Assembly (NCBI RefSeq): GCF_000336815.1
Contig: NZ_AOLG01000010.1
Span: 1-64,000, forward strand
Length of the DNA stretch: 64,000 nt
Direction of reading: 5' to 3'
Source: Haloferax prahovense DSM 18310
Lineage (GTDB): Archaea; Halobacteriota; Halobacteria; Halobacteriales; Haloferacaceae
Position numbers and translations under genes: made by a program. This document shows, piece by piece, positions 32,504 to 42,108 of this stretch (position 1 is its first letter; the number at the start of each line of letters is the position of its first letter). Under the pieces are notes generated by a model. It had not been told where the DNA came from and did no database searches. It worked only from the letters and a program-made list of their open reading frames with translations.

Positions 32504-33730
32504 TTACCGCGAGGCGAAGAGATACCGACCCGCGTCGACGACGAATCCGCCGGCTCCGAGGAGCGGACAGACGACGAATCCGAGGAGGTCGACCGTGACG
32601 GGTCGCCCGACGCCGACCGCGCCGGCTGCCACGAGCGCCAGCGGCACGGTCGCCGCGAGCGCGTAGAACCACGTGGTCCACGCGTGGCCGAACCGAGCGA
32701 TGACAGCGGCGAGCGAGACGGCGAGCAGCGCCGCCGCGACCGGAAAGACGAGCACCGTCGGCGTCGCTGCCGCGGCTTGCAGGGCCGCGAGGCTCGGCAG
32801 CGACAGCGGCGACGACGCGAGGAGTCCAGCGGCGGGCGCGGCGGTGTCGAGCGACGCGAGCGCGGTCACGAATCCCGCGCCGTCGCCCGCGAGGAGCCAC
32901 GCGAAGCCGCCGAGGTACGCGAGGAGCGCGAGGAGCGAGACGCCCCACCCGTACCAAAGCGGGTTCGTCGACCCGGACGCGGTCGCGGCCGCCGACTCGG
33001 ACCCGCCGCGTCCGCGTTCGAACCGGCCGGTCGTCCCCGCCCGACCGGACTGCGAGTTTCGGGCGCGGGTGCGCGACGACCCGCCCGCGGTGGTCGACTG
33101 TGTGGAGCCCGTGGACCGCGACGAGGACGACGAGGAAGCCGACCCCGAGGTGCGCGACCGACTCGACCGCGACGAACTCGCGTTCGAAGACGAAGACGAC
33201 GCGCGTCCGGAACTCGACCGTCGGGAGGACGACGACCGGGACGACGAGGACGAAGAAGACGACCGACCGGAGGACGAAGAAGACGTCGTGGACGAAGACG
33301 ACCGTCCGGAGGACGAAGAAGACGTCGTGGACGAAGACGACCGTCCGGAGGACGAAGAAGACGTCGTGGACGAAGACGACCGTCCGGTCGAGGACCGCGA
33401 CGATGACGCCCGACTCGAAGTCGACCGACTGCCGGTTTCCGACCCGGAACCGCCGTTCTCTCCGGCTTTCCCGGGGTATTTGAACTTCGTCAGGCCGTCG
33501 AGCCGTTTCTCGACGTACGTCCCGTGGCCCATCCGGTCGTAGTCGGCGCGCTCGGCGTCGTCGGTGAGGACTTCGTAGGCCTTCCGGACGACGGTGAACT
33601 GCGCAGTCGCTCGCTCGTCGTCGTTGACGTCGGGGTGGTACTCCCGAGCGCGCTGACGAAAGGCCTGCTTTATCTCCGCCGTCTCGGCGTCGCGTTCGAC
33701 CCCGAGGAGTTCGTAGAAGTCCACCGGCAT
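32504..33730 (-). CDS. Membrane-anchored DnaJ-domain protein with serine-rich repeat linker
   Basis: This 408-residue protein has a J domain at 1-70 with HPD at 32-34, a basic/serine-rich linker from about 95 to 250 with three exact copies of a 13-residue repeat (GRSSSSTTSSSSS), and a C-terminal membrane domain of about four helices (from 265 on). J domains stimulate DnaK ATPase; here the domain would sit on the cytoplasmic face. No dnaK or grpE is nearby. The linker is very unlike the acidic haloarchaeal norm. ATG at 33730. Confidence 0.88.
   Translation of the reverse strand: MPVDFYELLGVERDAETAEIKQAFRQRAREYHPDVNDDERATAQFTVVRKAYEVLTDDAERADYDRMGHGTYVEKRLDGLTKFKYPGKAGENGGSGSETGSRSTSSRASSSRSSTGRSSSSTTSSSSSGRSSSSTTSSSSSGRSSSSTTSSSSSGRSSSSSSSSRSSSSRRSSSGRASSSSSNASSSRSSRSRTSGSASSSSSSRSTGSTQSTTAGGSSRTRARNSQSGRAGTTGRFERGRGGSESAAATASGSTNPLWYGWGVSLLALLAYLGGFAWLLAGDGAGFVTALASLDTAAPAAGLLASSPLSLPSLAALQAAAATPTVLVFPVAAALLAVSLAAVIARFGHAWTTWFYALAATVPLALVAAGAVGVGRPVTVDLLGFVVCPLLGAGGFVVDAGRYLFASR
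33269..33385 (+). repeat. Three exact tandem copies of a 39-base repeat within the DnaJ gene
   Basis: Units at 33269-33307, 33308-33346 and 33347-33385 are identical as read. Each encodes 13 residues of the serine-rich linker on the minus strand. The multiple-of-three unit keeps the frame, so copy-number change would lengthen or shorten the linker without breaking the gene. Confidence 0.9.
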
Positions 33731-33896
33731 TCGACGTGCGATTCGATGCAACGCCGGCTTTTGAATGTACCGGGCGTTCGCTGGCAAGCCGGGGCGTCAA
33801 CGGACCGACCGACGGCGACCGACCGACAAACCGCGGGACGCTAGGCCCTCCGAGACCATTCGGAATAATCATGAACCTCGACGGCCAGGTGGCCGC

Positions 33897-34889
33897 ATGG
33901 AACGGATACGGCTGGGTAACACCGTCTTCGAGGGCTTGAACAACGCCTACCTCCTCCCCGGCGACCGGCCGACGCTGGTCGACGCCGGCGTCGCGACCGA
34001 CTCGGTCCGCCGAGACCTCCGCGAGGGACTCGACGCGGCCGGCTACGGGGTCGCCGACCTCGAAGCAATCGTCCTCACCCACTGGCACGCCGACCACGCC
34101 GGTCTCGCGGGCGAACTCCAGACCGAAAGCGGCGCGCCGGTGTACGTCCACGCCGACGACGCGGGCATCGTCGCGGGCGACCCAGACGCTATCGCGGCCG
34201 AGCGCGAGATTCGCGAGCGCCGCTTCGGGGAGTGGCGTATTCCCGAGGAACCGCTCGCCGAAGTGACCGCGTTCCTCGACGGCCACGACGACCTCCGGGG
34301 CGACCGGGTCGACGTGACGCCCGTCGAGGACGGCGACCGCATCGCCGCCGGCGACGGCGACCTCGAAGTCGTCCACCTCCCCGGCCACGCCGCGGGGCTG
34401 AGCGCCTTCGCCTTCGACGGCGAGCGCGGCCGCGAGGCGTTCGTCGGCGACGCGATTCTCCCGAAGTACACCCCGAACGTCGGCGGCGCGGACCTCCGGG
34501 TCGACCGCCCGCTCGAAACCTACCTCGACAGCCTCGCGCGCCTCGTCGACCTCGACTTCGCGCAGGCGTGGCCCGGCCACCGCGACCCCATCGACGACCC
34601 CGCCGGCCGGGCGCGCGTCATCGCCGAGCACCACCGCGAGCGCACCGAGCGCGTCGTCTCGGTCCTCGACGAACACGGCCCGGCCGACGCGTGGACCGTG
34701 AGCGCGCGCCTGTTCGGCGACCTCTCGGCCATCCACATTCTCCACGGCCCCGGCGAGGCGTTCGCCCACTTGGACCACCTCGTCGCCGAGGGCGTCGTCG
34801 CGGCCCCAGACGGCGACGGGCGGTACGAACTCCTCGACGCGGACCCGGACTTCGACGAACTGGTCGCGGTCCCCGAGACGAAACGTTAA
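33897..34889 (+). CDS. Metallo-beta-lactamase-fold hydrolase with C-terminal winged-helix region (LACTB2-like)
   Basis: This 330-residue protein has the full MBL motif THWHADHAG (61-69), [18 protein letters not shown], and WPGHRDPI in the second half. Residues about 250-315 look like the small helical/winged-helix domain found in LACTB2 and related proteins. LACTB2 is an RNase, so nucleic-acid or thioester hydrolysis are both possible. The ATG at 33897 is about 28 bases after a TATA-like GAATAATCAT. It is followed by rpoL with 26 bases between. Confidence 0.88.
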   Translation: MERIRLGNTVFEGLNNAYLLPGDRPTLVDAGVATDSVRRDLREGLDAAGYGVADLEAIVLTHWHADHAGLAGELQTESGAPVYVHADDAGIVAGDPDAIAAEREIRERRFGEWRIPEEPLAEVTAFLDGHDDLRGDRVDVTPVEDGDRIAAGDGDLEVVHLPGHAAGLSAFAFDGERGREAFVGDAILPKYTPNVGGADLRVDRPLETYLDSLARLVDLDFAQAWPGHRDPIDDPAGRARVIAEHHRERTERVVSVLDEHGPADAWTVSARLFGDLSAIHILHGPGEAFAHLDHLVAEGVVAAPDGDGRYELLDADPDFDELVAVPETKR

Positions 34890-34915
34890 AACGCCGCTGG
34901 AGGGAACGGAGAGCC

Positions 34916-35206
34916 ATGGAACTGCGGGTCATCGACAAGACCGACGAGGAACTCCGCATCGAAATCGGCGGCGAGGACCACACCTTCATGAACGTCCTGA
35001 AGGGCGAACTCCTCCAGACCGACACCGTCACGGCCGCGACCTACGACGTGAACCCCGAGCAGTCCGGCGGACAGACGGACCCCGTCCTCTCTATCAAGAC
35101 GGAACCCGGCGTCGACCCCCTCGACGCGCTCGCGGAGGCCGCTCGCGGCGTCCAGCGCACCGCCGACGATTTCACCGACGCCTACCGCGCCGGTATCGAC
35201 GCGTAA
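34916..35206 (+). CDS. rpoL: DNA-directed RNA polymerase subunit L (Rpo11)
   Basis: This 96-residue protein matches archaeal RpoL (eukaryotic Rpb11/AC19 relative), with [20 protein letters not shown] followed by [12 protein letters not shown], then [16 protein letters not shown] and a C-terminal helix. It dimerises with subunit D to nucleate RNA polymerase assembly. It lies 26 bases behind the MBL gene on the same strand and probably shares its transcript. Confidence 0.96.
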   Translation: MELRVIDKTDEELRIEIGGEDHTFMNVLKGELLQTDTVTAATYDVNPEQSGGQTDPVLSIKTEPGVDPLDALAEAARGVQRTADDFTDAYRAGIDA

Positions 35207-35257
35207 TCTGCGGGTTCTCTCTCGTTTCGCTCCGACCGTGAGCGGTGCGTTTCTCGG

Positions 35258-35818
35258 TCATTCGCCTCCGCCGCCCGGGCCTTCGTAGTCCTTCTCGCCG
35301 GCTTCGATACGGACTTCGAGCCAGTTCTCCATCGGGACGAGCGGACACTCGTAGCGCGGGGAGTAGGCGCAAAACGGGTTGTACGCGTCGTTGAAGTCGA
35401 CGACCCACCGGCCGTCGTCGGTCCGGTCCGCGGCTTCGAGGTCGAGGTAGCGGCCGGCCCCGTAGGTCTCCTCGGTGTTCGTCTCGTCGCGGAAGGGAAC
35501 CCACAGGCGGTCCTCGTCGGCGTCGGCGCGGTAGGCGTCGAGGGAGTGCGTCTCGCCACCGACCTCGAACTCGAAGCGACCCCACGCGAGGTACTCGCGC
35601 TCGCCGTCGGTGGTGGTGCCGATGGTGATGCGCTCGGGGTCGTCGTACGCCCGGAGTTCGAGTTCGAACCGGAGGTCGGGGTCGGGGTCGAAGTAGTCGA
35701 GGCCGTCGAAAAACTCCCGCTGGTCCGGCGGAATCGGCGAGTTGCGGTCCGCGGCGAGATAGCGGTCCTTCTCTTCGCGGTGTGTGCGGAGGGCTTCGAG
35801 CCACGCGTCGTCGGTCAT
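35258..35818 (-). CDS. DUF1684 family protein
   Basis: This 186-residue protein has the family end segment with FNDAYNPFCAYSPRYECPL followed by PMENWL, and the preceding GAGRYLDLE. DUF1684 proteins are widespread but without a proven role; the Cys/Asn/Tyr cluster is conserved and may be an active or binding site. No signal peptide, so it is probably cytoplasmic. The tail ends in a run of glycines (EGPGGGGE). It converges with rpoL. Confidence 0.9.
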   Translation of the reverse strand: MTDDAWLEALRTHREEKDRYLAADRNSPIPPDQREFFDGLDYFDPDPDLRFELELRAYDDPERITIGTTTDGEREYLAWGRFEFEVGGETHSLDAYRADADEDRLWVPFRDETNTEETYGAGRYLDLEAADRTDDGRWVVDFNDAYNPFCAYSPRYECPLVPMENWLEVRIEAGEKDYEGPGGGGE

Positions 35819-35950
35819 CTCGGGTCGAGATACGGTGCGCCGGCGGGTTAAGATTAGTTCCGACTGCGCGGGGGGCGCACGACCGGCGGGCGGGGCCGGC
35901 GGCGGGCGCGAAAAGAGGGACGAAGAGGTACGGAGAAGGGACGTGGACGT

Positions 35951-36763
35951 TTACAGTCGAACCGGCACGTCGCGCTCGTCGAGGTACTCCTTGACGTCCC
36001 GAATGGTGTACTCGTCGAAGTGGAAGATGGAGGCGGCGAGACCGGCGTCCGCGCCGGCCTCGGTGAAGACCTCGTACATGTCTTCAGGGCCGCCACAGCC
36101 GGAGGAGGCGATGACGGGGGTCGAGACGCTGTCGCAGACGGCCTTCGTCAGCGGGATGTCGTAGCCGTCTTTCGTCCCGTCGGCGTCGATGGAGTTGATG
36201 AACAGCTCGCCCGCGCCGCGCGATTCGGCCTCGCGGGCCCACTCGACCACGTCGACGCCGGTTCCCTCGCGGCCGCCTTTGACCGTACACTCGAACCAGC
36301 AGGACTCGCCGTCGACCTCGACGTAGTGCTCGCCATCCTCGTCGTAGCGCCGCCGGGCGTCTACCGAGATGACGATGCACTGACTCCCGAAGGAGCGCGC
36401 GCCTTCCTCGATGAGGTCGGGGTTCTGGAGCGCCGCGGTGTTGATAGAGACCTTGTCCGCGCCGGCGCGGAGCGTCTCTTTGATGTCGTCGCGGGTGCGG
36501 ATGCCGCCGCCGACGGTCAGCGGGATGAACACCTCGTCTGCGACCTTCGAGACGGTGTCGAGCATCGTCTCGCGCCCCTCCGCGGAGGCGGTGATGTCGA
36601 GGAAGACGAACTCGTCCGCGCCCGCCTCGTTGTACAGTTTGGCCATTTCGACCGGGTCGCCCGTGTACTTCAGGTCCTCGAAGTTGACGCCGGTGTAGAC
36701 GGCCGGGTTCCCGTCCTCGTCGAGGTCAACGTCGATACAGGGGATGATGCGCTTCGTGAGCAT
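35951..36763 (-). CDS. hisF: Imidazole glycerol phosphate synthase subunit HisF
   Basis: This 270-residue TIM barrel has catalytic Asp11 ([10 protein letters not shown]) and Asp135 (VISVDARRR). Phosphate-binding loops VGGGIRT (84-90) and SSGCGG near 225 are present. With HisH it makes imidazole glycerol phosphate and AICAR in histidine synthesis. The gene is isolated from other his genes, as often in haloarchaea. Length is slightly above the usual 250-260 because of an acidic segment ([14 protein letters not shown]). Confidence 0.97.
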   Translation of the reverse strand: MLTKRIIPCIDVDLDEDGNPAVYTGVNFEDLKYTGDPVEMAKLYNEAGADEFVFLDITASAEGRETMLDTVSKVADEVFIPLTVGGGIRTRDDIKETLRAGADKVSINTAALQNPDLIEEGARSFGSQCIVISVDARRRYDEDGEHYVEVDGESCWFECTVKGGREGTGVDVVEWAREAESRGAGELFINSIDADGTKDGYDIPLTKAVCDSVSTPVIASSGCGGPEDMYEVFTEAGADAGLAASIFHFDEYTIRDVKEYLDERDVPVRL

Positions 36764-36950
36764 TCGCTACCGAATCGTTGGCGAAAGAGCCGTTTCACCG
36801 TTTCGACTACGGCAGGTGGTGGGCGGAATTCCGACCACCTTGCCGAGTCGCCCGGTGACCGCGAGACTGAGCCGGTTCCCTCGCCGTCCCCCGCGGCAGA
36901 GCCACCTTGATGTCCCGTCCGTGAGAACCACGACGCGGGTTCCAGTTCGA

Positions 36951-37109
36951 ATGATGGCGGATTCAGCCGAGCTACTCAGCCTGCTGGTGGTCGTCGAGTT
37001 CGTGGTGATGGCCGCGATAGTGGCGCTTCTGGTCCCGCTCGACGCCGCGATTCCGTTCCTCCCGCTCGCGCTCGCGTTTCTGGTCGTGCTGTATCTGTCC
37101 CGAACCTGA
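36951..37109 (+). CDS. Small two-helix membrane protein
   Basis: This 52-residue protein (51 if the second ATG of ATGATG is used) has two hydrophobic segments, about 8-28 and 33-48, separated by a short loop with Asp. No family recognised. It has reasonable haloarchaeal codon use, but no experimental or motif support. Likely an integral membrane micro-protein. Confidence 0.45.
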   Translation: MMADSAELLSLLVVVEFVVMAAIVALLVPLDAAIPFLPLALAFLVVLYLSRT

Positions 37110-37236
37110 CCGTGCTGCTCCGGTCCTGCCCCGTCCGGCGAGGCGTTCTCCCGCGACTGGCTGCCGACTCGCGGGCCGCGCCGTCCGCGGACGACGGTTA
37201 GGTGCGTTTTTGTACCGCGAACCCGTCGCCCCGCGT

Positions 37237-37410
37237 ATGAGCGACGACCACGACCACGGCGACCACGGACACGACGACCACCACGCGGACGAGGACGCCC
37301 GCGTCACCTCCCCGATGCAGGACTTCTCGATGAGTCAGGTCACGACCGGTATCCTCGTTCTCGTCGTCGGCCTCGTCGTCGTGTTCGGCCTCCCGCTGGC
37401 GCTGGCGTAA
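37237..37410 (+). CDS. Histidine/aspartate-rich small membrane protein
   Basis: This 57-residue protein has a metal-binding-looking N-terminus (HDHGDHGHDDHHADEDAR, eight histidines in the first 16 or so positions) and one C-terminal transmembrane helix (about 36-55). The His-rich part would lie on one face of the membrane and could bind copper, zinc or nickel, or only be disordered. I do not recognise a characterised family. A likely promoter is the TTTTTGT at about 37206-37212, roughly 28 bases upstream of the ATG. Confidence 0.7.
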   Translation: MSDDHDHGDHGHDDHHADEDARVTSPMQDFSMSQVTTGILVLVVGLVVVFGLPLALA

Positions 37411-37496
37411 GCGCGCTCGGGGACCCCCAGAACCGGCAATTTGTACGAACTTCCGCGTTCTCTCCGCTTTTACGACACCCGGCGCTACGACTCGGC

Positions 37497-38468
37497 GTGA
37501 AATCTATCGTCGTCACCGAGTACGGGAGTTCCGACAGCCTCGAACTGCGAGAGACCGAGACGCCCGAGCCGGGACCGGGCGAGGTCCGCATCGCCGTCGA
37601 GGCCGCCGGCATCAACTTCGCCGACATCATGCAGCGGCGCGGGACCTACCGAGACGGCCCGGCACCGCCGTATACGCCGGGGATGGAGGCCGCAGGAACC
37701 ATCGACGCGGTCGGCGACGGCGTCGACCGCGAGGTCGGCGAGCGCGTCGTCGCCATGACCGGCGGCGGGGCGTACGCCGAGTACGTCACCACGCCGGCCC
37801 CGACGCTGTTCGACGTCCACGAGTCGATGTCGTTCGCCGAGGCCGCCGGCTTCCCCGTCCAGTTCCTCACCGCGTACAACTGCCTCCACGAGTGGGGCGA
37901 CCTCGCCGACGACGAGCGCGTGCTGATTCAGGCGGCCGCCGGCGGCGTCGGCACCGCGGCGGTCCAACTCGCCTCCCACGCCGGCGTCGAGACGTTCGGC
38001 ACGGCCAGCACCGAGGAGAAACTCGACCTCGCGGCCGACCTCGGACTCGACCACGGCATCCAGTACACCGAAGCGGACTTCCGCGAGGTCGTCGCCGACG
38101 AGACCGACGGCGCGGGCGTCGACCTCGTCCTCGACGGCGTCGGCGGCGAGACGTTCCGGCGCAGTCTGGACGCCCTCGCCGACTTCGGCCGACTCGTCAC
38201 CTACGGGGCGGCGTCCGGCGACGCGGCCGAGGCGGACCCGACGCGCCTGCTGTTCGAGAACAAGTCGGTCATCGGCTTCCACCTCGGAAGCGCCATGCAG
38301 CAGCGCCCCGAGTCGATTCTCGGCGCGGTGCCGGAACTATCCGAACTGCTCGCCGCGGGCGAACTCGACGTGGTCGTCGGCGAGACGTTCGCCCTCGAAG
38401 ACGCCGCGGCGGCCCACGAGTACATCGAAGCCAGAAAGAGCAGCGGGAAAGTCGTCCTCGAACCGTAA
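37497..38468 (+). CDS. Quinone oxidoreductase-like MDR family protein
   Basis: This 323-residue zinc-independent medium-chain dehydrogenase/reductase has the MDR substrate domain first (VVTEYGSSDSLELRETE), then the NADPH-binding motif in VLIQAAAGGVGTAAVQLASHAG (about 142-163). It lacks the Cys/His catalytic-zinc pattern of alcohol dehydrogenases. Members reduce quinones or enones. The GTG at 37497 is used; no upstream alternative matches the family. It converges with purL. Confidence 0.9.
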   Translation: MKSIVVTEYGSSDSLELRETETPEPGPGEVRIAVEAAGINFADIMQRRGTYRDGPAPPYTPGMEAAGTIDAVGDGVDREVGERVVAMTGGGAYAEYVTTPAPTLFDVHESMSFAEAAGFPVQFLTAYNCLHEWGDLADDERVLIQAAAGGVGTAAVQLASHAGVETFGTASTEEKLDLAADLGLDHGIQYTEADFREVVADETDGAGVDLVLDGVGGETFRRSLDALADFGRLVTYGAASGDAAEADPTRLLFENKSVIGFHLGSAMQQRPESILGAVPELSELLAAGELDVVVGETFALEDAAAAHEYIEARKSSGKVVLEP

Positions 38469-38516
38469 CGGAAGCGGCGTGACGCGGCACCGCGCCTTTT
38501 CAGTTTAGCTTTCGGT

Positions 38517-40625
38517 TCAGTCGAGTTCGCGAGCCAGCACGTCGCGCAGGTCGGCGATGTCGGCCGCGTCGTAGGCGGCCTCGTCGCCGTCGACCGCGAC
38601 CGAGAGCGTCGCGTCGTCGGTCGTCGTTCCGAGTTCGACCACGGGCACGTCGCCCACGAGGTCGCGGAGCGCGGCCTCGTCGGTCGTCTCGACGACGACG
38701 CGACCGGGCGTCTCCTCGAACAGCGAGACGTAGTCGTCGACGGACACGTCCGCGCCGACCTCGTCTGTGACCATCTCGGCCAGCGCGACCGCGAGGCCGC
38801 CGTGGCTCACGTCGTGGACCGCGACCGTGGCGTCGTCCGCGGCGACGGCCTGAATCGTCTCAACCGCCGTCGCGGCGTCGGCGTCCTCGGGGAGCGCCGG
38901 GAAGGCGTCGGAGCCGCCGGCGTGTTCGAGGACCGCCGAGCCGCCGAGCGCCCCGCCGGAGTGGCCGACGAGGAACAGGTCGCCCTCGCCCGAGAGCGAG
39001 AGGCCGGGCGAGGAGCCGTCGGCCTTACCCACCATCGCCAACGTCGGCGTCGGCGGAATCGGGCCGGAGACGGAGTCGTTGTACAGCGAGACGTTGCCGC
39101 CGACGACCGGGACCGAAAGCGCCCGGCACATGTCGGCGAGGCCGTCGACGATGCCCTTGAAGCCGCCGTACACGTCGGGCTTCTCGGGGTTGCCGCCGTT
39201 GAGGCAGTCGACGGTCGCGAGGGGCGACGCGCCTTTCGCGGCGAGGTTGGTCGCGTTCTCGAAGGCGACCGCGCGCGCGCCGTCGTAGGGCGCGGCGGTC
39301 GTCCAGTTGGGGTCCGCGCCGCCGGTGAACGCGAGTTTCGTGTCGGCCTCGGGCACGTCGAGGAGCGCCGCGTCGTCGCCGGGGCGTCGGGCGGTCCGCA
39401 GGCCGACCTCGTGGTCGTACTGGCGGTAGACCCAGCGCTTCGACGCCGTGTTGGGGTCGGAGACGACCGCCTCGAACGCCTCGGAGAGGTCGAACGCGGG
39501 TAGGTCGCGCGCCGCCGACTCGGGTTCGACCGAGTCGAGGTCGTTCATCGGCGCGCCCTCAGCGAGGAACTCCGGCGGCACGTCGACGACGGGTTCGCCG
39601 TCGAAGGTACAGACGTAGTTGCCCTCGGCGACCTCGCCGATGACGGCGCTGCCGAGGTCGAAGCGCGCGGCGAGTTCCTGCACGCGCTCGACGTTCTCGG
39701 GGGTCACCTCGTAGCACATGCGCTCTTGGGACTCCGAGAGGAGAATCTCGAAGGCGTTCATGTTCGGCTCGCGCTGGTGGACCTTCTCGAGGTCGATTTC
39801 CGCGCCGAAACCGCCCTTGGCGACGAGTTCGGAGGACGCGCCGCCGAGACCGGCGGCCCCGAGGTCGCGGGCGGACTCGACGAGGTCCTCGTCGATGAGC
39901 GCCTCGTTGCACTCGATGAGCAGTTTCTCCGTGTAGGGGTCGCCGACCTGCACCGCGGGCCGGTCTTCGGTTTCGGCGTCCTCCGCGAGGTCCTCGCTGG
40001 CGAAGGACGCGCCGCCGAGACCGTCGCGGCCGGTCGAACTGCCGACGAGAACGAGTTTGTTGCCGGCCTTCTGCGCTTCGGCCGTGACGAGGCGATCGGC
40101 CGAGAGGAGGCCGACGCAGGCGACGTTGACGAGCGGATTGCCCTCGTAGTTCTCGTGGAACGAGGTCGAGCCGGTCACGGTCGGGACACCGATGGCGTTG
40201 CCGTAGTCGGCGATGCCCTCGACGACGCCGTCGAGGAGGTACCGCGAGTGCTCGCGGTCGAAGTCGCCGAAGTAGAGGCAGTCGGCCAGCGCGATGGGGT
40301 ATGCGCCCATCGAGAGGGTGTCGCGGACGATGCCGCCGACGCCCGTGGCCGCGCCGTCGTAGGGGTCGACGTAGGAGGGGTGGTTGTGGCTCTCGATACC
40401 GAGCGTGATGTAGGTGTCGTCGTCCAGAGCGACGACCGCGGCGTCGTCACCGGGACCGATGACGACCTGGTCGCCCTCCGAGTCGAACGCCGACAGAAGC
40501 GGGCGAGACGACCGGTAGGCGCAGTGTTCGCTCCAGAGGTTTTCGAAGAGTATCTCCTCGGCCGGCGTCGGGTCTCGACCGAGTTCGGCGACGACGAGGT
40601 CGCGGTCCGCGTCGGAAAGCGTCAT
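38517..40625 (-). CDS. purL: Phosphoribosylformylglycinamidine synthase subunit PurL
   Basis: This 702-residue protein is the small-type PurL used with PurS and PurQ. Signatures include [19 protein letters not shown] (27-45), [10 protein letters not shown], and two ATP-binding AIRS-like domains in tandem. It converts FGAR and glutamine-derived ammonia to FGAM in purine synthesis. The start is placed 24-30 bases after a TATA-like GGTTTACAAT (40649-40658), giving a leaderless message. An inverted repeat just upstream may be regulatory. Confidence 0.97.
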   Translation of the reverse strand: MTLSDADRDLVVAELGRDPTPAEEILFENLWSEHCAYRSSRPLLSAFDSEGDQVVIGPGDDAAVVALDDDTYITLGIESHNHPSYVDPYDGAATGVGGIVRDTLSMGAYPIALADCLYFGDFDREHSRYLLDGVVEGIADYGNAIGVPTVTGSTSFHENYEGNPLVNVACVGLLSADRLVTAEAQKAGNKLVLVGSSTGRDGLGGASFASEDLAEDAETEDRPAVQVGDPYTEKLLIECNEALIDEDLVESARDLGAAGLGGASSELVAKGGFGAEIDLEKVHQREPNMNAFEILLSESQERMCYEVTPENVERVQELAARFDLGSAVIGEVAEGNYVCTFDGEPVVDVPPEFLAEGAPMNDLDSVEPESAARDLPAFDLSEAFEAVVSDPNTASKRWVYRQYDHEVGLRTARRPGDDAALLDVPEADTKLAFTGGADPNWTTAAPYDGARAVAFENATNLAAKGASPLATVDCLNGGNPEKPDVYGGFKGIVDGLADMCRALSVPVVGGNVSLYNDSVSGPIPPTPTLAMVGKADGSSPGLSLSGEGDLFLVGHSGGALGGSAVLEHAGGSDAFPALPEDADAATAVETIQAVAADDATVAVHDVSHGGLAVALAEMVTDEVGADVSVDDYVSLFEETPGRVVVETTDEAALRDLVGDVPVVELGTTTDDATLSVAVDGDEAAYDAADIADLRDVLARELD

Positions 40626-40648
40626 TCACTGGTATGGTCAGAACGCAC

Positions 40649-40678
40649 ATTGTAAACCCTTTCTATGTGCACGAACGT
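40649..40678 (-). promoter_or_regulatory. purL promoter with adjacent inverted repeat
   Basis: The TATA-like box reads GGTTTACAAT on the minus strand (40649-40658). Upstream of it lies GCACG-AA-CGTGC (40667-40678), a 5-base inverted repeat with a two-base spacer. The position, just upstream of the TATA/BRE, is one where archaeal regulators may act. Confidence 0.4.
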
Positions 40679-40721
40679 GCGTAAAATGTGGTCGGAGCCG
40701 CCGTCGTCGCCCGCATCCGAC

Positions 40722-41156
40722 TCACGCGGGCGTGTACGGCGGCGACTCGGCGCGGATTATCTCCGTCAGCTCGTGCATCTCGTCTTGGAGCAACACGAGC
40801 AGGTCGTCCATCGTGACGATACCCGTCAGCCTGCCGCCGTCGGTTATCGGCGCGCGCCGGACGCCGTGTTCCCGCATCTGCCGGAACAGGTCGAAGACGC
40901 CCACGTCGGCGTCGACGGTGAACGGTCGCTCGGTCATCGCGTCTCTCGCCGTCATCCCGTTCGTGTCGCCGCCGGCGGCGACGCACTTGAGCGCGATGTC
41001 TCGGTCAGTCACGATACCCTGTATGTCGTCGCCGTCAGCGACGACGACCGAACCGACCTTTCGGTCCTCCATCAGCTTCGCCAGCTCTCGAATCGGCGTG
41101 TCTTCCCTCGCTGTCACCAGTTCGTCTCTCGGTCGTGCGATGTCTCGTACGGTCAT
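40722..41156 (-). CDS. Two-CBS-domain protein
   Basis: This 144-residue protein consists of two CBS motifs: IRELAKLMEDRKVGSVVV...GIVTDRDIALK (about 18-60) and VFDLFRQMREHGVRRAPITD...GIVTMDDLL (about 85-127). Paired CBS domains bind adenosine ligands and sense energy or ionic state. The ATG at 41156 is chosen; a GTG at 41165 would add three residues. It is downstream of an AT-rich stretch (41220-41235) that may hold its promoter. It is convergent with nothing and stands alone between purL and the PHP gene. Confidence 0.88.
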   Translation of the reverse strand: MTVRDIARPRDELVTAREDTPIRELAKLMEDRKVGSVVVADGDDIQGIVTDRDIALKCVAAGGDTNGMTARDAMTERPFTVDADVGVFDLFRQMREHGVRRAPITDGGRLTGIVTMDDLLVLLQDEMHELTEIIRAESPPYTPA

Positions 41157-41424
41157 CTCTCTCACCCGGTGGAGCCGCGCGGTGCGGGTGCGCCACCGTC
41201 CGTGGAGTTCGTCGCCCGCGATATTATTTCTGTATTCTTACATTTCGACCAGTTTTGGCGGTATGTCGGCGCGCGCGGAGTGTCTGCGGACGCGGACGGT
41301 CTCTCGCGTCGGCGTCATCAACGGGCGGCGTGCCCGATACCCCACCGGAAACCCTGCGTGAGGTACACACGCCAATCACACCGGGACCGGGGCGCTTTTT
41401 TAGCCTCCATCGTTAGGAGACGGT

Positions 41425-42108
41425 GTGTTATCGGTCGAGTTGCACTCGCATTCGTCTCTGTCCTACGACGGGCGGGACCCAATCGAGTACCTCCTCGAAC
41501 AGGCGGTCGCGGTCGGCTTGGACGCCCTCGCCGTGACCGACCACGACGAGATAGACGCCAGCCTCGAAGCCGCGGAACTCGCGGCCGACTACGGACTGGT
41601 CGGCATCCCCGGGATGGAAGTCACCTGCGCCGCGGGTCACGTCCTCGCGCTCGGTGTCGAGGAACTGATTCCAGCGGGGTTGTCGTACGACGAGACGCTC
41701 GACCGCATCCACGACGCCGGCGGTATCGCCGTCGTCCCGCACCCCTTCCAGAAGTCGCGTCACGGCGTCGCTCCGCACATCTCCAGCGCGCAACTCGCCA
41801 GCGCCGACGCCATCGAAATCTACAACTCGCGGCTCCTCACCGGCATCGCAAACCAGCGCGCCGAGCGGTTCGCCAAGCGGCGGAACCTCCCGATGACGGC
41901 CGGGAGCGACGCTCACATCGCGGAGATGGTCGGACAGGCCGTCACCGAGGTCGGCACCGACACCCGAAGCGCGGACGCCATCCTCTCGGCCGTCGCCGAG
42001 GGGCGAACCAGCGTCGTCGGCAACAAGACCCCGTGGCGCATCTCGTTCCGGCAGGCCGCGGGCGGCGCGACCCGACGCCTGAAACACGCCCTGACGGACC
42101 TCTTTTGA
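41425..42108 (+). CDS. PHP-domain metal-dependent phosphoesterase
   Basis: This 227-residue PHP-domain protein has the metal motifs ELHSHSSLSYDG (His7, His9), ALAVTDHDEID and later PHPFQKSRHG and GSDAHIA. Related proteins include histidinol phosphatase-like and RNase-AM-type enzymes. The GTG at 41425 starts about 27 bases after a TATA-like TTTTTTAGCC. Its stop overlaps the start of the PP-loop gene by one base, so the two are coupled. The substrate is unknown. Confidence 0.9.
   Translation: MLSVELHSHSSLSYDGRDPIEYLLEQAVAVGLDALAVTDHDEIDASLEAAELAADYGLVGIPGMEVTCAAGHVLALGVEELIPAGLSYDETLDRIHDAGGIAVVPHPFQKSRHGVAPHISSAQLASADAIEIYNSRLLTGIANQRAERFAKRRNLPMTAGSDAHIAEMVGQAVTEVGTDTRSADAILSAVAEGRTSVVGNKTPWRISFRQAAGGATRRLKHALTDLF

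Noticed and set aside
33269-33385. CRISPR array
   Set aside because: The 39-base units are directly abutting with no spacers and lie in frame in a coding region.
32673-33542. Acidic plus-strand frame of 289 codons opposite the DnaJ gene
   Set aside because: Its Asp/Glu-rich run is the complement of the serine codons of the DnaJ linker. The DnaJ frame has a J domain and membrane helices, so that strand is real.
31767-34778. Minus-strand open frame of 1003 codons
   Set aside because: Only its last 224 codons are a real gene (the MBL-fold protein). The rest runs antisense to the second MBL gene and through the DnaJ gene in another frame, a common effect of high GC.
40665-42107. N-terminal extension of the PP-loop protein
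   Set aside because: The frame is open upstream but it is antisense to the CBS gene and out of frame with the PHP gene. The ATG at 42108 overlaps the PHP stop as expected for a coupled gene.
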